Shown here in pieces: positions 47,795 through 57,031 of a stretch of 64,000 bases of DNA. The stretch's first letter is position 1; the number at the start of each line of letters is the position of its first letter. The notes under the pieces were generated by a model, which searched no databases, was not told where the DNA came from, and saw nothing but the letters and a program-made list of their open reading frames with translations. Source of the DNA: G963663495 sp963663495 (GTDB lineage Bacteria; Bacteroidota; Rhodothermia; Rhodothermales; Bin80); NCBI GenBank assembly GCA_963663495.1, contig OY760427.1, positions 2,418,001 through 2,482,000 of the forward strand, read 5' to 3'. The position numbers were made by a program, and so were the translations under genes.

Positions 47795-49654
47795 CTATCG
47801 AATTATCGTCAACTGAAGCACCTGCATCGTACCTGCCGATTGCATGCTGGCGTAGTACACCCCCGAACCCAACCTGCGCCCTCCAGCATCGCGCCCGTCC
47901 CACACCAACCGGTGGACTCCCGCTGCATGCACTCCATCCACCAACCGAAGCACTCTTGCTCCCAATATGTTGAACACCGTAATCGTTACAGAACCGGCCT
48001 CGGGTACCGTATACCGCAGCGTAGTCTCCCCCGAAAATGGATTCGGGTAGCTGGGGTGCAAGGCCATCTCCAGCGGCATCACACTCTCAGGATCACTTGA
48101 TATATCATCGTACTTGTATGCGAAGGTCCCCTCCTCCGCAAACATGGATCCACTATAGCTGTGATCCACACTCTGTACACTCCAATAATATCGACCCGGC
48201 GCAAGACCCTCCAACCGCATCTGCACGGCCGAGTCCCTATTGCCGCGGCCTACCTTCAAACGCCTTCCTGTCTTCGAATTCGCTGCAGCAAACACCACAT
48301 CCCCACCACCAGGCTCCGTACCCACACGCAGGTTGTATGTCAAACCATTTGCCGGCGTCCTGTCGTCGGTGCCACGTGACCAGGACAGTACAACCGTGCT
48401 GTCCTCCACGCTGACAGAAAGATGGGAAGGCGGCGAAGGAGGCTCGTTTGTTGTAGCACCTTGATTCTGGTACAAACGGGATGTTAGCGCAAGCATACTA
48501 CTGTGACCAGCAACCAACATATTCAAATCGCTATTGCGGTTATGGCCTCCCGGCAGCACAGAGGAGCCTGCGGTGCCCAAGACATTGTGGCGCTCAATAA
48601 AACCACCCCCGTCGTTTTCGTAGACCGCATGTCCGCTCGTACCATCGGTACTACCCGTCACAAGCAAATCCAGATCACCATCATTGTCGTAGTCACCCCA
48701 AGCTACTCCACTAAACAAGGCCGACTGTACGTCTGTCGGTACTTCGGTAAAACGCCCGTCCGTGTTCCTATAAACGCGCGTCGCAGGTCTCAAGAACTCC
48801 GTGGGGCTCAGCACAGCACCGGAAAGCACCAGATCCATCGCACCATCACTATCAAAATCACCCCAGTCCATGGCACTGAACACATAACCCGGCAGATCCA
48901 CTGACATCTTCGCAAACCCCCTCGCGCCATCGTTCTCATACAACTCCGTCACAAATGTCCCTTCGACCGTGGCCCCGGCAAGCGAAAGATCCAAGTCACC
49001 ATCGGCGTCTATGTCAACCCATTCCGCATCCCCGTAGGCAAGCGGGGGAAACCTATTCTCCCTCTCCACGAAAACACCCCCGTCATTCGCGTACAGCAGC
49101 GTAACAGGACCCTCCGATCCAGAAAGCCCCATCAGAAGTAGGTCCTCATCCCCGTCGTTATCATAATCCCCCACTGCTACCGCACCCCCGTAGACGCCTC
49201 GTAACCCTGCGTCCACCTCCGAGAACCCTCCACTGTTGTGGTACAACCGGGTGATGGCCTCTGCGCTGCCGTTTCTGATCGCGGGCACTGCACTGGGGGT
49301 GCCCGTCACTACCAGATCCAGCCTTCCGTCCATGTCAAAGTCAATCCAGTCTATACTGCTGTGCCAAAGACCTGCGGGCAGCTGTGTCATCTCAAACTCC
49401 CATGACCCTTCCGGGCCAGCACTACCCGCCACCAGCCTGCTCCACGCCACGTAAGTAGTAGGAGCAGTGGACTCTTCGCTGAAAGCTCTGCCTGCGCCGG
49501 CTATGTCGAAGTCACCATCGCCATCCACATCGGCCACGGCCGTTGCCCCGTAGTCTAGCGCAAATGCGCTATTGTGTACCCGAAACAAAGGCGCTGGCTG
49601 GGCCTGAACCGATAGCAGCAGCCCAAGGCAGCAAAGTGCTACGACTGACGCCAT
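47795..49654 (-). CDS. secreted FG-GAP repeat protein with T9SS sorting domain
   Basis: This 619-residue exported protein starts at ATG 49654, chosen because MASVVALCCLGLLLSVQAQ is a proper signal peptide; an in-frame extension to 49795 has no such feature. Residues 25-400 contain repeated FG-GAP/VCBS units with DxDGDGDxD-type loops (for example VADVDGDGDFDIAG and WGDYDNDGDLDLL), likely a calcium-stabilised propeller. A fibronectin-III-like domain follows (about 410-510). The last 85 residues are a type A T9SS sorting domain: HPSYPNPFSGETTLRYTVPE, then the FNILGARVL, GRDAGGRRLGSGVYY and final LTIIR segments. It should be secreted by T9SS and held on the surface. The next gene is a related, larger protein in the same operon. 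Confidence 0.9.
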   Translation of the reverse strand: MASVVALCCLGLLLSVQAQPAPLFRVHNSAFALDYGATAVADVDGDGDFDIAGAGRAFSEESTAPTTYVAWSRLVAGSAGPEGSWEFEMTQLPAGLWHSSIDWIDFDMDGRLDLVVTGTPSAVPAIRNGSAEAITRLYHNSGGFSEVDAGLRGVYGGAVAVGDYDNDGDEDLLLMGLSGSEGPVTLLYANDGGVFVERENRFPPLAYGDAEWVDIDADGDLDLSLAGATVEGTFVTELYENDGARGFAKMSVDLPGYVFSAMDWGDFDSDGAMDLVLSGAVLSPTEFLRPATRVYRNTDGRFTEVPTDVQSALFSGVAWGDYDNDGDLDLLVTGSTDGTSGHAVYENDGGGFIERHNVLGTAGSSVLPGGHNRNSDLNMLVAGHSSMLALTSRLYQNQGATTNEPPSPPSHLSVSVEDSTVVLSWSRGTDDRTPANGLTYNLRVGTEPGGGDVVFAAANSKTGRRLKVGRGNRDSAVQMRLEGLAPGRYYWSVQSVDHSYSGSMFAEEGTFAYKYDDISSDPESVMPLEMALHPSYPNPFSGETTLRYTVPEAGSVTITVFNILGARVLRLVDGVHAAGVHRLVWDGRDAGGRRLGSGVYYASMQSAGTMQVLQLTIIR

Positions 49655-49732
49655 ATTACAGGTTTCCACATCAATAATATATCGGGGTAGCGGGAATTTA
49701 CGAAAATCTAAATAACTACGTCGTAGCCGACT

Positions 49733-49940
49733 CGGATCTAAAAGCGCTGTGTCAATGCTTTGGGGACTGATTACGCGTTGTTCATTCTGCCTCATTCATT
49801 AAGGATGTACAGTGGTGAGAAAGCGTTGTTCAAGATCATGATGTAAAATGTTTGATTATAGACGGTTGCACGGGTGGTTGGGTGACGTTCAAACGTTTAG
49901 AGGCCTATATACCCATTCACCCTGTATTTCACCGCACGCT
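49733..49940. mobile_element. degenerate IS1380-type end sequences
   Basis: Bases 49790-49940 align loosely with the left end of the IS1380 element: CCTCATTCATTAAG, then TGATGTAAAATGTTTGATTA, then CCCATTCACCCTGTA. Bases 49733-49782 resemble the inverted right-end region (ATCTAAAAGCGCTGTG, then GCGTTGTTCAT). No transposase sequence lies between them. This is an old, internally deleted relic or two abutting ends. It lies just upstream of the T9SS FG-GAP gene. Confidence 0.5.
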
Positions 49941-49988
49941 TACACTCAAACCATACGGCGTACGGCCTGCTCTCCTCCCGCTGCACCT

Positions 49989-50435
49989 TTATGCCTCGGG
50001 GCCAAGGCTCGGGCTTCCACCGGAAATCCATTCAGTAGAGCCATCCGCGTAGAATTCGCGCTTCCAGATAGGGATATCTTTCTTAAGCGTATCAATCAGG
50101 TATTGACAGGCTTGAATGGCAGTGGCGCGGTGGGCTGACGCCACACCCACGAGAACGCTGGTCTGCGCGGCAGGTACTCGGCCCAGGCGGTGTATCACAC
50201 AAACTCGCGGCAACGGCCAGCGGGCCTTAGCCGCCTGAACCAAACGTCGCATTTCTGCGAGCGCCATTGATTCGTAGCACTCGTATTCCAGTCTTATCGT
50301 TTCCCGATCCCCGGTAAACCTTCGCGTGGTGCCAAGAAACAACGCCAAAGCGCCGGCGCCAGGGTGCCGCAGAAATTCCGTTGCAGCACAGGTATCAATC
50401 TCTTCGTGTGTTAGCTCTACCCAATCTTGACGCAT
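49989..50435 (-). CDS. moaE: molybdopterin synthase catalytic subunit MoaE
   Basis: This is the large subunit of molybdopterin synthase, which transfers sulfur from MoaD thiocarboxylate to precursor Z (cPMP). The 148-residue length is normal. Family landmarks are GALALFLGTTRRF, LEYECYESMALAEM, VCVIHRLGRVPAAQTSVLVGVASAHR and KKDIPIWKREFYADG, which holds the catalytic lysines. The start is 8 bases after the stop of moaD, so both subunits are made from one mRNA. No other moa genes are in the window. Confidence 0.95.
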   Translation of the reverse strand: MRQDWVELTHEEIDTCAATEFLRHPGAGALALFLGTTRRFTGDRETIRLEYECYESMALAEMRRLVQAAKARWPLPRVCVIHRLGRVPAAQTSVLVGVASAHRATAIQACQYLIDTLKKDIPIWKREFYADGSTEWISGGSPSLGPEA

Positions 50436-50443
50436 GCGCAGAC

Positions 50444-50704
50444 CTATCCCCCACTTACGGGCGTGATCAGGGCTATTTCATCGCTGTCCGTTATCACCCC
50501 GGATTCCTTCACGTATTCATTATTGACCGCCAGCCGGGAAGCATTTCGGAATTCGGCGATTTCATGATGCCGTGCACCGAGGCCATCAAGCAAGTCGGTG
50601 CCCGTTATTGGGGATGGAGCCTCAAAATGTATTTCAGAACGCCCCAGTCGCTCCTTCAATACACTAAAAAGTTGGATGCGGAAAGTTGGCACGGTCGGAA
50701 TCAA
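50444..50704 (-). CDS. moaD: molybdopterin synthase sulfur carrier subunit MoaD
   Basis: This 86-residue ubiquitin-like protein donates sulfur to MoaE via a C-terminal thiocarboxylate. The conserved ending TPVSGG carries the essential Gly-Gly. The beta-grasp pattern is visible (FRIQLFSVLKERLG at the start, LAVNNEYV in the middle, DEIALITPVSGG at the end). It is immediately upstream of moaE on the same strand. The start codon may be a few residues downstream of the first ATG. Confidence 0.93.
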   Translation of the reverse strand: MIPTVPTFRIQLFSVLKERLGRSEIHFEAPSPITGTDLLDGLGARHHEIAEFRNASRLAVNNEYVKESGVITDSDEIALITPVSGG

Positions 50705-50799
50705 TTACGTCGGTAAACACCGGAAAACTGCCATTACTGCAAACTAGTTTCAATTCTTGTTGCCTATCGGTGCCTTGAGGCCCACCGATCCATCGGGAA

Positions 50800-52038
50800 T
50801 CATTCGAATCGAATAATTCGAAGCGGCGAAATCTTACTTGCTGCACGGGCCGGGATAAGAGCTGCCAGGACGCAGAGCCCGATTGAGATCGTCCCCACTA
50901 CAATGAAATCAGCCGGATGTAGTGCCACGGGTGCCGTATCCATAAAATAAGCCTCTGAAGGCAGCGGAATAATGCTAAATCGCTTTTGTAACAGTGCTAG
51001 GATCAGTGCGATAAAGCTACCAGCACCTGCACCCGTAATGCCGATAATCAATCCGACAAACAGAAATAATTTCCTGATGCTTGAAGCAGCGGCCCCCATG
51101 CTCGTCAGAATCCCAATTTCGCGAGTCTTATCCAGTATTATCATCAGCAGCGTACCGACAATGTTGAATGCAGCGACAAGAACCAACATGCCGATGACCA
51201 GTGGTATTATGGTCTCTTGGAGGCGTACCCAAGCAAACAGTCCACGGTACACCTGATAAATGGACCGAGCCATAACCGGGACTCCAAACGTAACATCAAC
51301 CGATCGCGCGACTGCAGCCGCAGAGTCCGGATCCGCGAGTCTGAGGTCTATTCTCGTAGCTTCACCGGGCTGATAATCCAGAAGTTCGCCTACAATATCA
51401 ATATGAGCAAAAACATGGGTATCGTCAAAGTCAGCAAGGAATGTCTCGTAGATGCCTGATACGGTGAACTGCTTGACGCGCGGCCTAGCTGCATTATAAA
51501 GTCCTGTTTCCCTACCTCGGATAGAGAATGCCGTAACCCTGTCACCAACCTCCACTTCAAGCCTCCGTGCCAAAGCCCGTCCCACAACAAGGTTGTACGT
51601 CCCTTCCTCTGTGTTTTGAAGTGAATCAATTCCATAAACGACACTGTTGCGAACATAGGATGGAATCTCACGGGCGCCCCATATACTTGCCCCATCCATA
51701 TTTTCTAATGTGCGACCTAGGAGAATAACTTCACTGATAACAGGGTCTACGCTCTTAACAGCTTTCCACCGGGCAAGAGTCGTCATCATTGTATCTGCGC
51801 CGGACAGCGGTTCAAACCGCATGTTCTCCACCTGTACATGGGCGCCGAACCCAACGATCTTGGATTCGATTTCATGGCTGAAGCCGCGCACTATCGCTAA
51901 GGCGAGCAAAAGTGTTGCAACTCCGATGGCTACACCTCCAATCGCCACATACGTGATAAAGCGAAGGAATCGGGGTCCCTCCTCCCGACCGAGAGCGCCA
52001 AAAGAGTATCGTAGCGACACAAGACGATGGAATGACAT
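50800..52038 (-). CDS. FtsX-family ABC permease of LolC/LolE type
   Basis: This 412-residue inner-membrane permease resembles the lipoprotein-releasing LolC/LolE subunits, which extract lipoproteins from the inner membrane for delivery to LolA. Topology is one helix near residues 25-47, a large periplasmic MacB-like domain (about 48-270), then three helices (about 275-400). The conserved segment KTREIGILTSMGAAASSIRKLF precedes the second helix cluster, and ISPLRIIRFE closes the protein, as in Lol permeases. ATG 52038 (MSFHRLVSLRYSFG) is preferred because MacB/LolC proteins begin with such an amphipathic helix; the frame could extend to 52083. No LolD ATPase gene is adjacent. Confidence 0.87.
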   Translation of the reverse strand: MSFHRLVSLRYSFGALGREEGPRFLRFITYVAIGGVAIGVATLLLALAIVRGFSHEIESKIVGFGAHVQVENMRFEPLSGADTMMTTLARWKAVKSVDPVISEVILLGRTLENMDGASIWGAREIPSYVRNSVVYGIDSLQNTEEGTYNLVVGRALARRLEVEVGDRVTAFSIRGRETGLYNAARPRVKQFTVSGIYETFLADFDDTHVFAHIDIVGELLDYQPGEATRIDLRLADPDSAAAVARSVDVTFGVPVMARSIYQVYRGLFAWVRLQETIIPLVIGMLVLVAAFNIVGTLLMIILDKTREIGILTSMGAAASSIRKLFLFVGLIIGITGAGAGSFIALILALLQKRFSIIPLPSEAYFMDTAPVALHPADFIVVGTISIGLCVLAALIPARAASKISPLRIIRFE

Positions 52039-52164
52039 GAGCGAGTATATCTGCGGTTTCCGGCCGCCTATGACGCAGGGCAAATTTGATTGTTCAAATG
52101 GAATCCCCGATGAACATGACTATTCAAGAATCGTCTAATTTTCCACAAAACAAAGGTACCCGGC

Positions 52165-53793
52165 ATGTCTAACGCTGTCTTCTCTCCCCCGATACCCCTC
52201 AACGAGCCCGTATTGGATTACGCACCTGGAAGCGCGGAGAAGCGCTCGCTGCGTAGAACGCTGCGGCGGATGAAGCAGGAGCATCTTCAAATCCCCGCGT
52301 TTATCGGTGGCCGAGAGGTGCACACGGAGAATACTTCAACAATATGTCCGCCTCATGAGCTGTCACACGCCCTTTCAACGGTTCACTACTGCTCGTCATC
52401 ACATGTATTGCAAGCCATAGACGCGGCACTAGAGGTAAGGAAGGACTGGGCAGCAATGGATTTCGCGGATCGTGCTGCCATATTTCTGCGCGCAGCGGAC
52501 CTGTTGGCGGGCCCGTGGAGAGATAGGCTAAATGCCGCAACGATGCTCGGCCAGAGCAAGAACGTGTACCAGGCCGAGATTGATTCCGCGTGTGAACTGA
52601 TCGATTTTTTGCGATTCAATGTGCATTACGCCCAGCAACTGTACGAATGGCAGCCGGCTTCGGGGCGCGGGGTTTGGAATCGCGTGGAATATCGAGGGCT
52701 TGAAGGTTTTGTGTTCGCCGTTACTCCCTTCAATTTTACAGCCATTGCCGGAAATTTGCCCACCGCCCCGGCCCTTATGGGCAATGTCGTTATTTGGAAG
52801 CCCGCATCCTCGGCCCTCTATTCAGCGTACTTTCTTTATAAGTTGCTAAAGGAGGCTGGTTTACCTGATGGTGTAATAAACATGCTGCCGGGGCATGGTG
52901 CGACGGTCGGCGATCCCGTTTTCTCGTCACCACACTTTGCAGGACTTCATTTTACCGGGTCCACCGTTACGTTTCAGCATATGTGGAGGACAATCGGAGC
53001 CAATATCGAGTTGTACAAGAGCTACCCTCGTGTTGTGGGAGAGACCGGCGGGAAGGATTTTATTGTTGCCCACACCTCGGCGGACTTCAAGGCCGTTGCA
53101 ACTGCAATCGTGCGAGGTGCCTTCGAGTACCAAGGTCAAAAGTGTTCGGCAGCTTCCAGGGTGTACCTGCCCAAGGCCCAGTGGCCTGCTATCAGGGATG
53201 AGCTCACTGATCAACTGTCCTTGGTTCGCATGGGGACCGTTGAGGAATTTGGCAACTTTGTCAATGCGGTGATTGATCAGAGCGCTTACGTTAGCATCAC
53301 GTCCTATATCAACCATGCACGTACATCCCCAGACGCCGAGATTATATACGGCGGCGGATATGCAGACGATGAGGGTTACTTCATTGAACCCACGGTCATA
53401 CTTACAACAAATCCGCGTTACAAGTCAATGTGCGAGGAGATATTCGGACCGGTGGTTACGGTATTCCTATATGATGACAACGATTTCGATGCCGTGTTGG
53501 CCTTGGCGGACTCAACGTCGCCGTTTGCGCTAACAGGCGCAGTATTTGCCCGAGATCGTGCTGTAATTGTGCAGGCTACCAAGGCCTTGGAGCACGCTGC
53601 AGGTAATTTTTACATAAACGATAAGCCTACGGGCGCTGTGGTAGGGCAGCAACCCTTTGGAGGCGGGCGGGCCTCTGGTACCAACGATAAGGCCGGGGCA
53701 CCCATAAACCTTCTGCGATGGGTTTCCGTGCGAACTATCAAGGAGACCTTCTGCCCTCCCCAACACTTCAGATACCCATTCTTGGGATTATAG
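52165..53793 (+). CDS. pruA: L-glutamate gamma-semialdehyde (P5C) dehydrogenase
   Basis: This 542-residue NAD-dependent aldehyde dehydrogenase oxidises pyrroline-5-carboxylate/glutamate semialdehyde to glutamate in proline catabolism. Catalytic elements are GETGGKDFIV (general-base Glu) and EYQGQKCSAASRVYL (nucleophilic Cys). LEGFVFAVTPFNFTAIAGNL and PFGGGRASGTNDKAG are typical of the P5CDH subgroup. The N-terminal extension before IPAFIGG is usual for stand-alone enzymes of this type, and no PutA proline dehydrogenase domain is fused. The gene starts about 125 bases from the divergent Lol-type permease. A dehydrogenase gene follows 10 bases downstream in what looks like an operon. Confidence 0.93.
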   Translation: MSNAVFSPPIPLNEPVLDYAPGSAEKRSLRRTLRRMKQEHLQIPAFIGGREVHTENTSTICPPHELSHALSTVHYCSSSHVLQAIDAALEVRKDWAAMDFADRAAIFLRAADLLAGPWRDRLNAATMLGQSKNVYQAEIDSACELIDFLRFNVHYAQQLYEWQPASGRGVWNRVEYRGLEGFVFAVTPFNFTAIAGNLPTAPALMGNVVIWKPASSALYSAYFLYKLLKEAGLPDGVINMLPGHGATVGDPVFSSPHFAGLHFTGSTVTFQHMWRTIGANIELYKSYPRVVGETGGKDFIVAHTSADFKAVATAIVRGAFEYQGQKCSAASRVYLPKAQWPAIRDELTDQLSLVRMGTVEEFGNFVNAVIDQSAYVSITSYINHARTSPDAEIIYGGGYADDEGYFIEPTVILTTNPRYKSMCEEIFGPVVTVFLYDDNDFDAVLALADSTSPFALTGAVFARDRAVIVQATKALEHAAGNFYINDKPTGAVVGQQPFGGGRASGTNDKAGAPINLLRWVSVRTIKETFCPPQHFRYPFLGL

Positions 53794-53803
53794 GGGCATA
53801 CAC

Positions 53804-54859
53804 ATGCTAACGACTGCGACTGCGGCCGGGAACGATTCAGGTGGCGCCATCCGAGTTGTGCAATTTGGACTCGGTCCAATTGGATCTGCTTGCGCCAATG
53901 TCTTGCTGCATAAGGAATCAACAGGCATGGTTAAACTGGTGGGTGCCATAGATATTGACCCCGCTAAAGCGGGAAGGACAGTTGGCTCACTACTCTGTCG
54001 AGACAGTACCGTATCGGTTTCCGGTAATGCTTCTGATGTGCTGGCTCGAACACGCCCCGATGTAGTCATCCACACGACGGGTTCCTTTTTGGAGGACATT
54101 GAGGACCAAATCAGCCTTTGTGCCCGGGCAGGTGCGCATGTGATTTCCAGTTCTGAAGAACTTTCTTACCCGTACTCTAGGAGCCCTTCTGTTGCGGAAC
54201 ATCTGGATGCTGTTGCCTCCGCGCACGAGGTCACAATCGTCGGAACAGGTGTGAATCCAGGTTTTGCCATGGATGCGCTGGTGCTTACAGCAACCGGTAT
54301 ATGCACGCATGTACGTTCCGTGCGTGCTGTCCGGGTTGTGGATGCCAGCAGGCGCAGGGAGCCCCTTCAACGCAAAATCGGTGCAGGAATTGCTCCAGAA
54401 GAATTTGATGCACAGAAACGTACTGGACGATTCGGACACATCGGCTTGAGAGAATCGCTATTGATGGTCGCCAACGGGCTCGGTTGGCGTCTTAATACTA
54501 CAACCGAGACACTCTCCCCTGTTCTTGCAGACAGTCCGGTTGAGACTCCCTACGTGTATGTCAAGCCGGGACAGGTTGCTGGTATCCGACAGACTGCCCA
54601 TGGCAATTGCGGTGCCGGGCAGGTTGTAAGTCTTGAGTTACAAATGTTTGTCGGTGCCGTTAAACCAACCGACACCGTTACCGTGGACGGTGAGCCACCG
54701 GTATCTCTCGAATTTCACGGCGGTATATTTGGAGACACAGCCACCATTGGGGCGCTAGTGAACGCCATTCCACTGGCGATGGACGCCCAACCAGGGCTGA
54801 CCACCGTCACAAAGCTGCCGATCCCAAGGGCCTTTGCGACCCGAAGAGTCGCCTACTGA
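53804..54859 (+). CDS. dihydrodipicolinate reductase-like / diaminopentanoate dehydrogenase-like oxidoreductase
   Basis: This 351-residue NAD(P)-dependent enzyme has an N-terminal Rossmann fold (IRVVQFGLGPIGSACANVLL, then LVGAIDIDPAKAG). A central segment VTIVGTGVNPGFAMDALVL and a C-terminal domain are like those of 2,4-diaminopentanoate dehydrogenase and related DapB-like proteins. It is longer than true DapB (about 270) and lacks the DapB histidine-rich signature, so lysine biosynthesis is unlikely. Placed 10 bases after P5C dehydrogenase, it may act in amino-acid catabolism (ornithine- or proline-type), but the substrate cannot be read from the sequence. Its 3' end overlaps the convergent M16 gene by 7 bases. 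Confidence 0.78.
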   Translation: MLTTATAAGNDSGGAIRVVQFGLGPIGSACANVLLHKESTGMVKLVGAIDIDPAKAGRTVGSLLCRDSTVSVSGNASDVLARTRPDVVIHTTGSFLEDIEDQISLCARAGAHVISSSEELSYPYSRSPSVAEHLDAVASAHEVTIVGTGVNPGFAMDALVLTATGICTHVRSVRAVRVVDASRRREPLQRKIGAGIAPEEFDAQKRTGRFGHIGLRESLLMVANGLGWRLNTTTETLSPVLADSPVETPYVYVKPGQVAGIRQTAHGNCGAGQVVSLELQMFVGAVKPTDTVTVDGEPPVSLEFHGGIFGDTATIGALVNAIPLAMDAQPGLTTVTKLPIPRAFATRRVAY

Positions 54860-56982
54860 AAGACACTCTCGTCTATCTCAGCATTGAATACAATGCTCGA
54901 TATCGTTACCGTTCCTCCTAATGTGCCGTCAATCATCAATTGACTGCTGAACGGTAGTATCACGCCGGGTGCGACCTCCTGAAAATCGTCCACTATCTCC
55001 CTTGTGGCTGTTGGCGCTCCCATTCCCATCGCCGATGTTGAGTATTCCACTGCTGCCGGTAGCATCGTCTCCGCATCAACGAGAAGCCTGAAACTGCTGT
55101 CATCCATGTCCAATGGCGGAGTGATGAGCAGGATCTCCGTTGTCCGGCCATTCACTTCTTCCTGGCCCAAGTGCTGAACCTCCAGCTGGTCAGAGTATTT
55201 GAACATTACCGGCAGGTCCCGCCAAATGGTAGCCTCAATCTCATCTTGAACATCTCCGTGCATCTCTGGGGGCAACATGTCCGGAAAGATGTAAGCGGCA
55301 CCGTTTTTCACGATCCGTATTTCTCCCATCATTGGTATATGCTGAATCAGCAGCATTAGGTCGGGAAGTACGTGGGTACGCTCTATGTCTATTGATATGT
55401 CCCCCGTGTTGTCCGGCGAAATTACAGATTGCGCTGACGTACTCTGAATGGAAGTTATCATGTCAAATGCTTCCTGTCCCCCCGAGGCTTCAATGGCGGA
55501 CTCCAATATTTCCCGCCCCATTGAAAGCGTCTCTTCCGTAGCCTCCGGGGCCGGTTCCTCGTTGGTCGGGATAGTAATGTCAATTTCCGTTACGTCACCA
55601 AGGACAGACAGAGGTTCGTCAAAATCGTCCGGGTTTCCAACGGCCAAAATCTGTACCTGGTCAGCCTTTAGATACCTCTCGGCAACCCGATGAACATCGT
55701 CTGCTGTGACGGCCTCAATACCGGACTTAACCTGATCAAGAAAATCTTTTGGGTATCCGTGGTACTCGTAGGTCATCATTCGATTAACAATCTCCGGGCG
55801 CGTGTCAAACCTGAAAACGAAGGAATTGAGGTAGCTATCTTTCGCCTGCATGATTTCATCTACGGTAGGCGCCTCTTCGCGCAATCTTGATATCTCATGC
55901 AAAACTGAACGGGTAGCCTGCACAGTGGACTCGCTCTTCGTCATCACGCCAGCATAAAAATCTCCATGCCTGTCATACGGCGCCGTGTAGGCCCCAAAGA
56001 CGGAATAGGCGAGTCCTTGGTCGTCGCGGACATTCTGGAAAAGTCTGCTCGAAAAACCACCGCTCAGGACTTGATTCATTACTGTGACAGCAGGGTAGTC
56101 TGGATCGTCACGCCTGATTTCTCCCATATGTCCCAACAAGACCGTTGTCTGCGTGACATCCTCCTTTGTAACCTGGTTCACGCCATACTCGGTGCTGGCA
56201 GGGGTTAGCAATGGTGCTGGCCGCTGAAAATCCGAGCTGCTCGGCCAGCTACCAAATGTATCTTCCAGCTTAGCTTTCATGGCATCCATCTCAAAAGCAC
56301 CCCAGACACCAAGAATGATATTGTTAGGCACAACCCACTGCTCATGAAATGCCACCAAGTCTCCTTGCTCAATGGCATCTAAGGTTGCGTATTCAGCGGA
56401 CCGTGCCAAAGGGTGGTCCGAGCCCAGGATCAACTCGTCGAATTCTCTGAAGGCAATTGACTGCGCATCGTCATTACGGCGAGAAATACCTGATCGGCTT
56501 TGATTCCTGGCAAGATCAACCTTATCTTCCGGGAAGGCGGGGTTAGCAAGCACATCCGCGAATATTGCCAAGACTTCATCCGTGTGCTCGGAAAGCGTTG
56601 ACATAGACGCTGAGCCGGATGTGGATCCGAATCCGGTTTCTACGCGGGCAGCAATATTTTCCAGCGTTTCGTTCAACTCATCTCCCGTCATGGAATGGGT
56701 GCCGCCGGTACGCATAACCTCGCCTGTAATGGATGCTAAGCCGACTTTATCGCCGGGATCCTGGACACTCCCGGCCCCAATTCGCGCTGACATGTTCACC
56801 AGCGGTAGCTTGTGGTCCTCAATGAGAAAAACTATCATACCGTTGTCCAACTCCACGCGCTCTGCTGCCGGTACATTGAAGTCAGGTAGTGGAGGGAATT
56901 CGATTTCCGTGTAATGGAGCTGGCTCCATGCCGGTACTGTGACAAATGCGATGGCAATGATCGAAAGAAAGCAGCGTTTCAT
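54853..56982 (-). CDS. M16-family peptidase-like protein, non-catalytic partner with extra C-terminal domain
   Basis: This 709-residue exported protein has a signal peptide (CFLSIIAIAFVTVPAWS). Residues 35-470 form the two-lobed M16 (pitrilysin/insulinase) fold, with VELDNGMIVFLIEDHKLPLV at the start. The region where HxxEH should be reads ASITGEVMRTGG, so the zinc site is missing. M16 enzymes often pair an active and an inactive subunit, and the active partner lies upstream. After about residue 490 comes an extra domain resembling LolA/outer-membrane-sorting-type repeats (STSAQSVISPDNTG, then RLLVDAETMLPAAVEYS). It probably acts in periplasmic or surface peptide degradation with its partner. 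Confidence 0.85.
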   Translation of the reverse strand: MKRCFLSIIAIAFVTVPAWSQLHYTEIEFPPLPDFNVPAAERVELDNGMIVFLIEDHKLPLVNMSARIGAGSVQDPGDKVGLASITGEVMRTGGTHSMTGDELNETLENIAARVETGFGSTSGSASMSTLSEHTDEVLAIFADVLANPAFPEDKVDLARNQSRSGISRRNDDAQSIAFREFDELILGSDHPLARSAEYATLDAIEQGDLVAFHEQWVVPNNIILGVWGAFEMDAMKAKLEDTFGSWPSSSDFQRPAPLLTPASTEYGVNQVTKEDVTQTTVLLGHMGEIRRDDPDYPAVTVMNQVLSGGFSSRLFQNVRDDQGLAYSVFGAYTAPYDRHGDFYAGVMTKSESTVQATRSVLHEISRLREEAPTVDEIMQAKDSYLNSFVFRFDTRPEIVNRMMTYEYHGYPKDFLDQVKSGIEAVTADDVHRVAERYLKADQVQILAVGNPDDFDEPLSVLGDVTEIDITIPTNEEPAPEATEETLSMGREILESAIEASGGQEAFDMITSIQSTSAQSVISPDNTGDISIDIERTHVLPDLMLLIQHIPMMGEIRIVKNGAAYIFPDMLPPEMHGDVQDEIEATIWRDLPVMFKYSDQLEVQHLGQEEVNGRTTEILLITPPLDMDDSSFRLLVDAETMLPAAVEYSTSAMGMGAPTATREIVDDFQEVAPGVILPFSSQLMIDGTLGGTVTISSIVFNAEIDESVFQ

Positions 56983-57031
56983 AGGTAATCCGTGCTAATT
57001 GAGCGGTAAAATGGGCAGAAGGCTTGTACTG

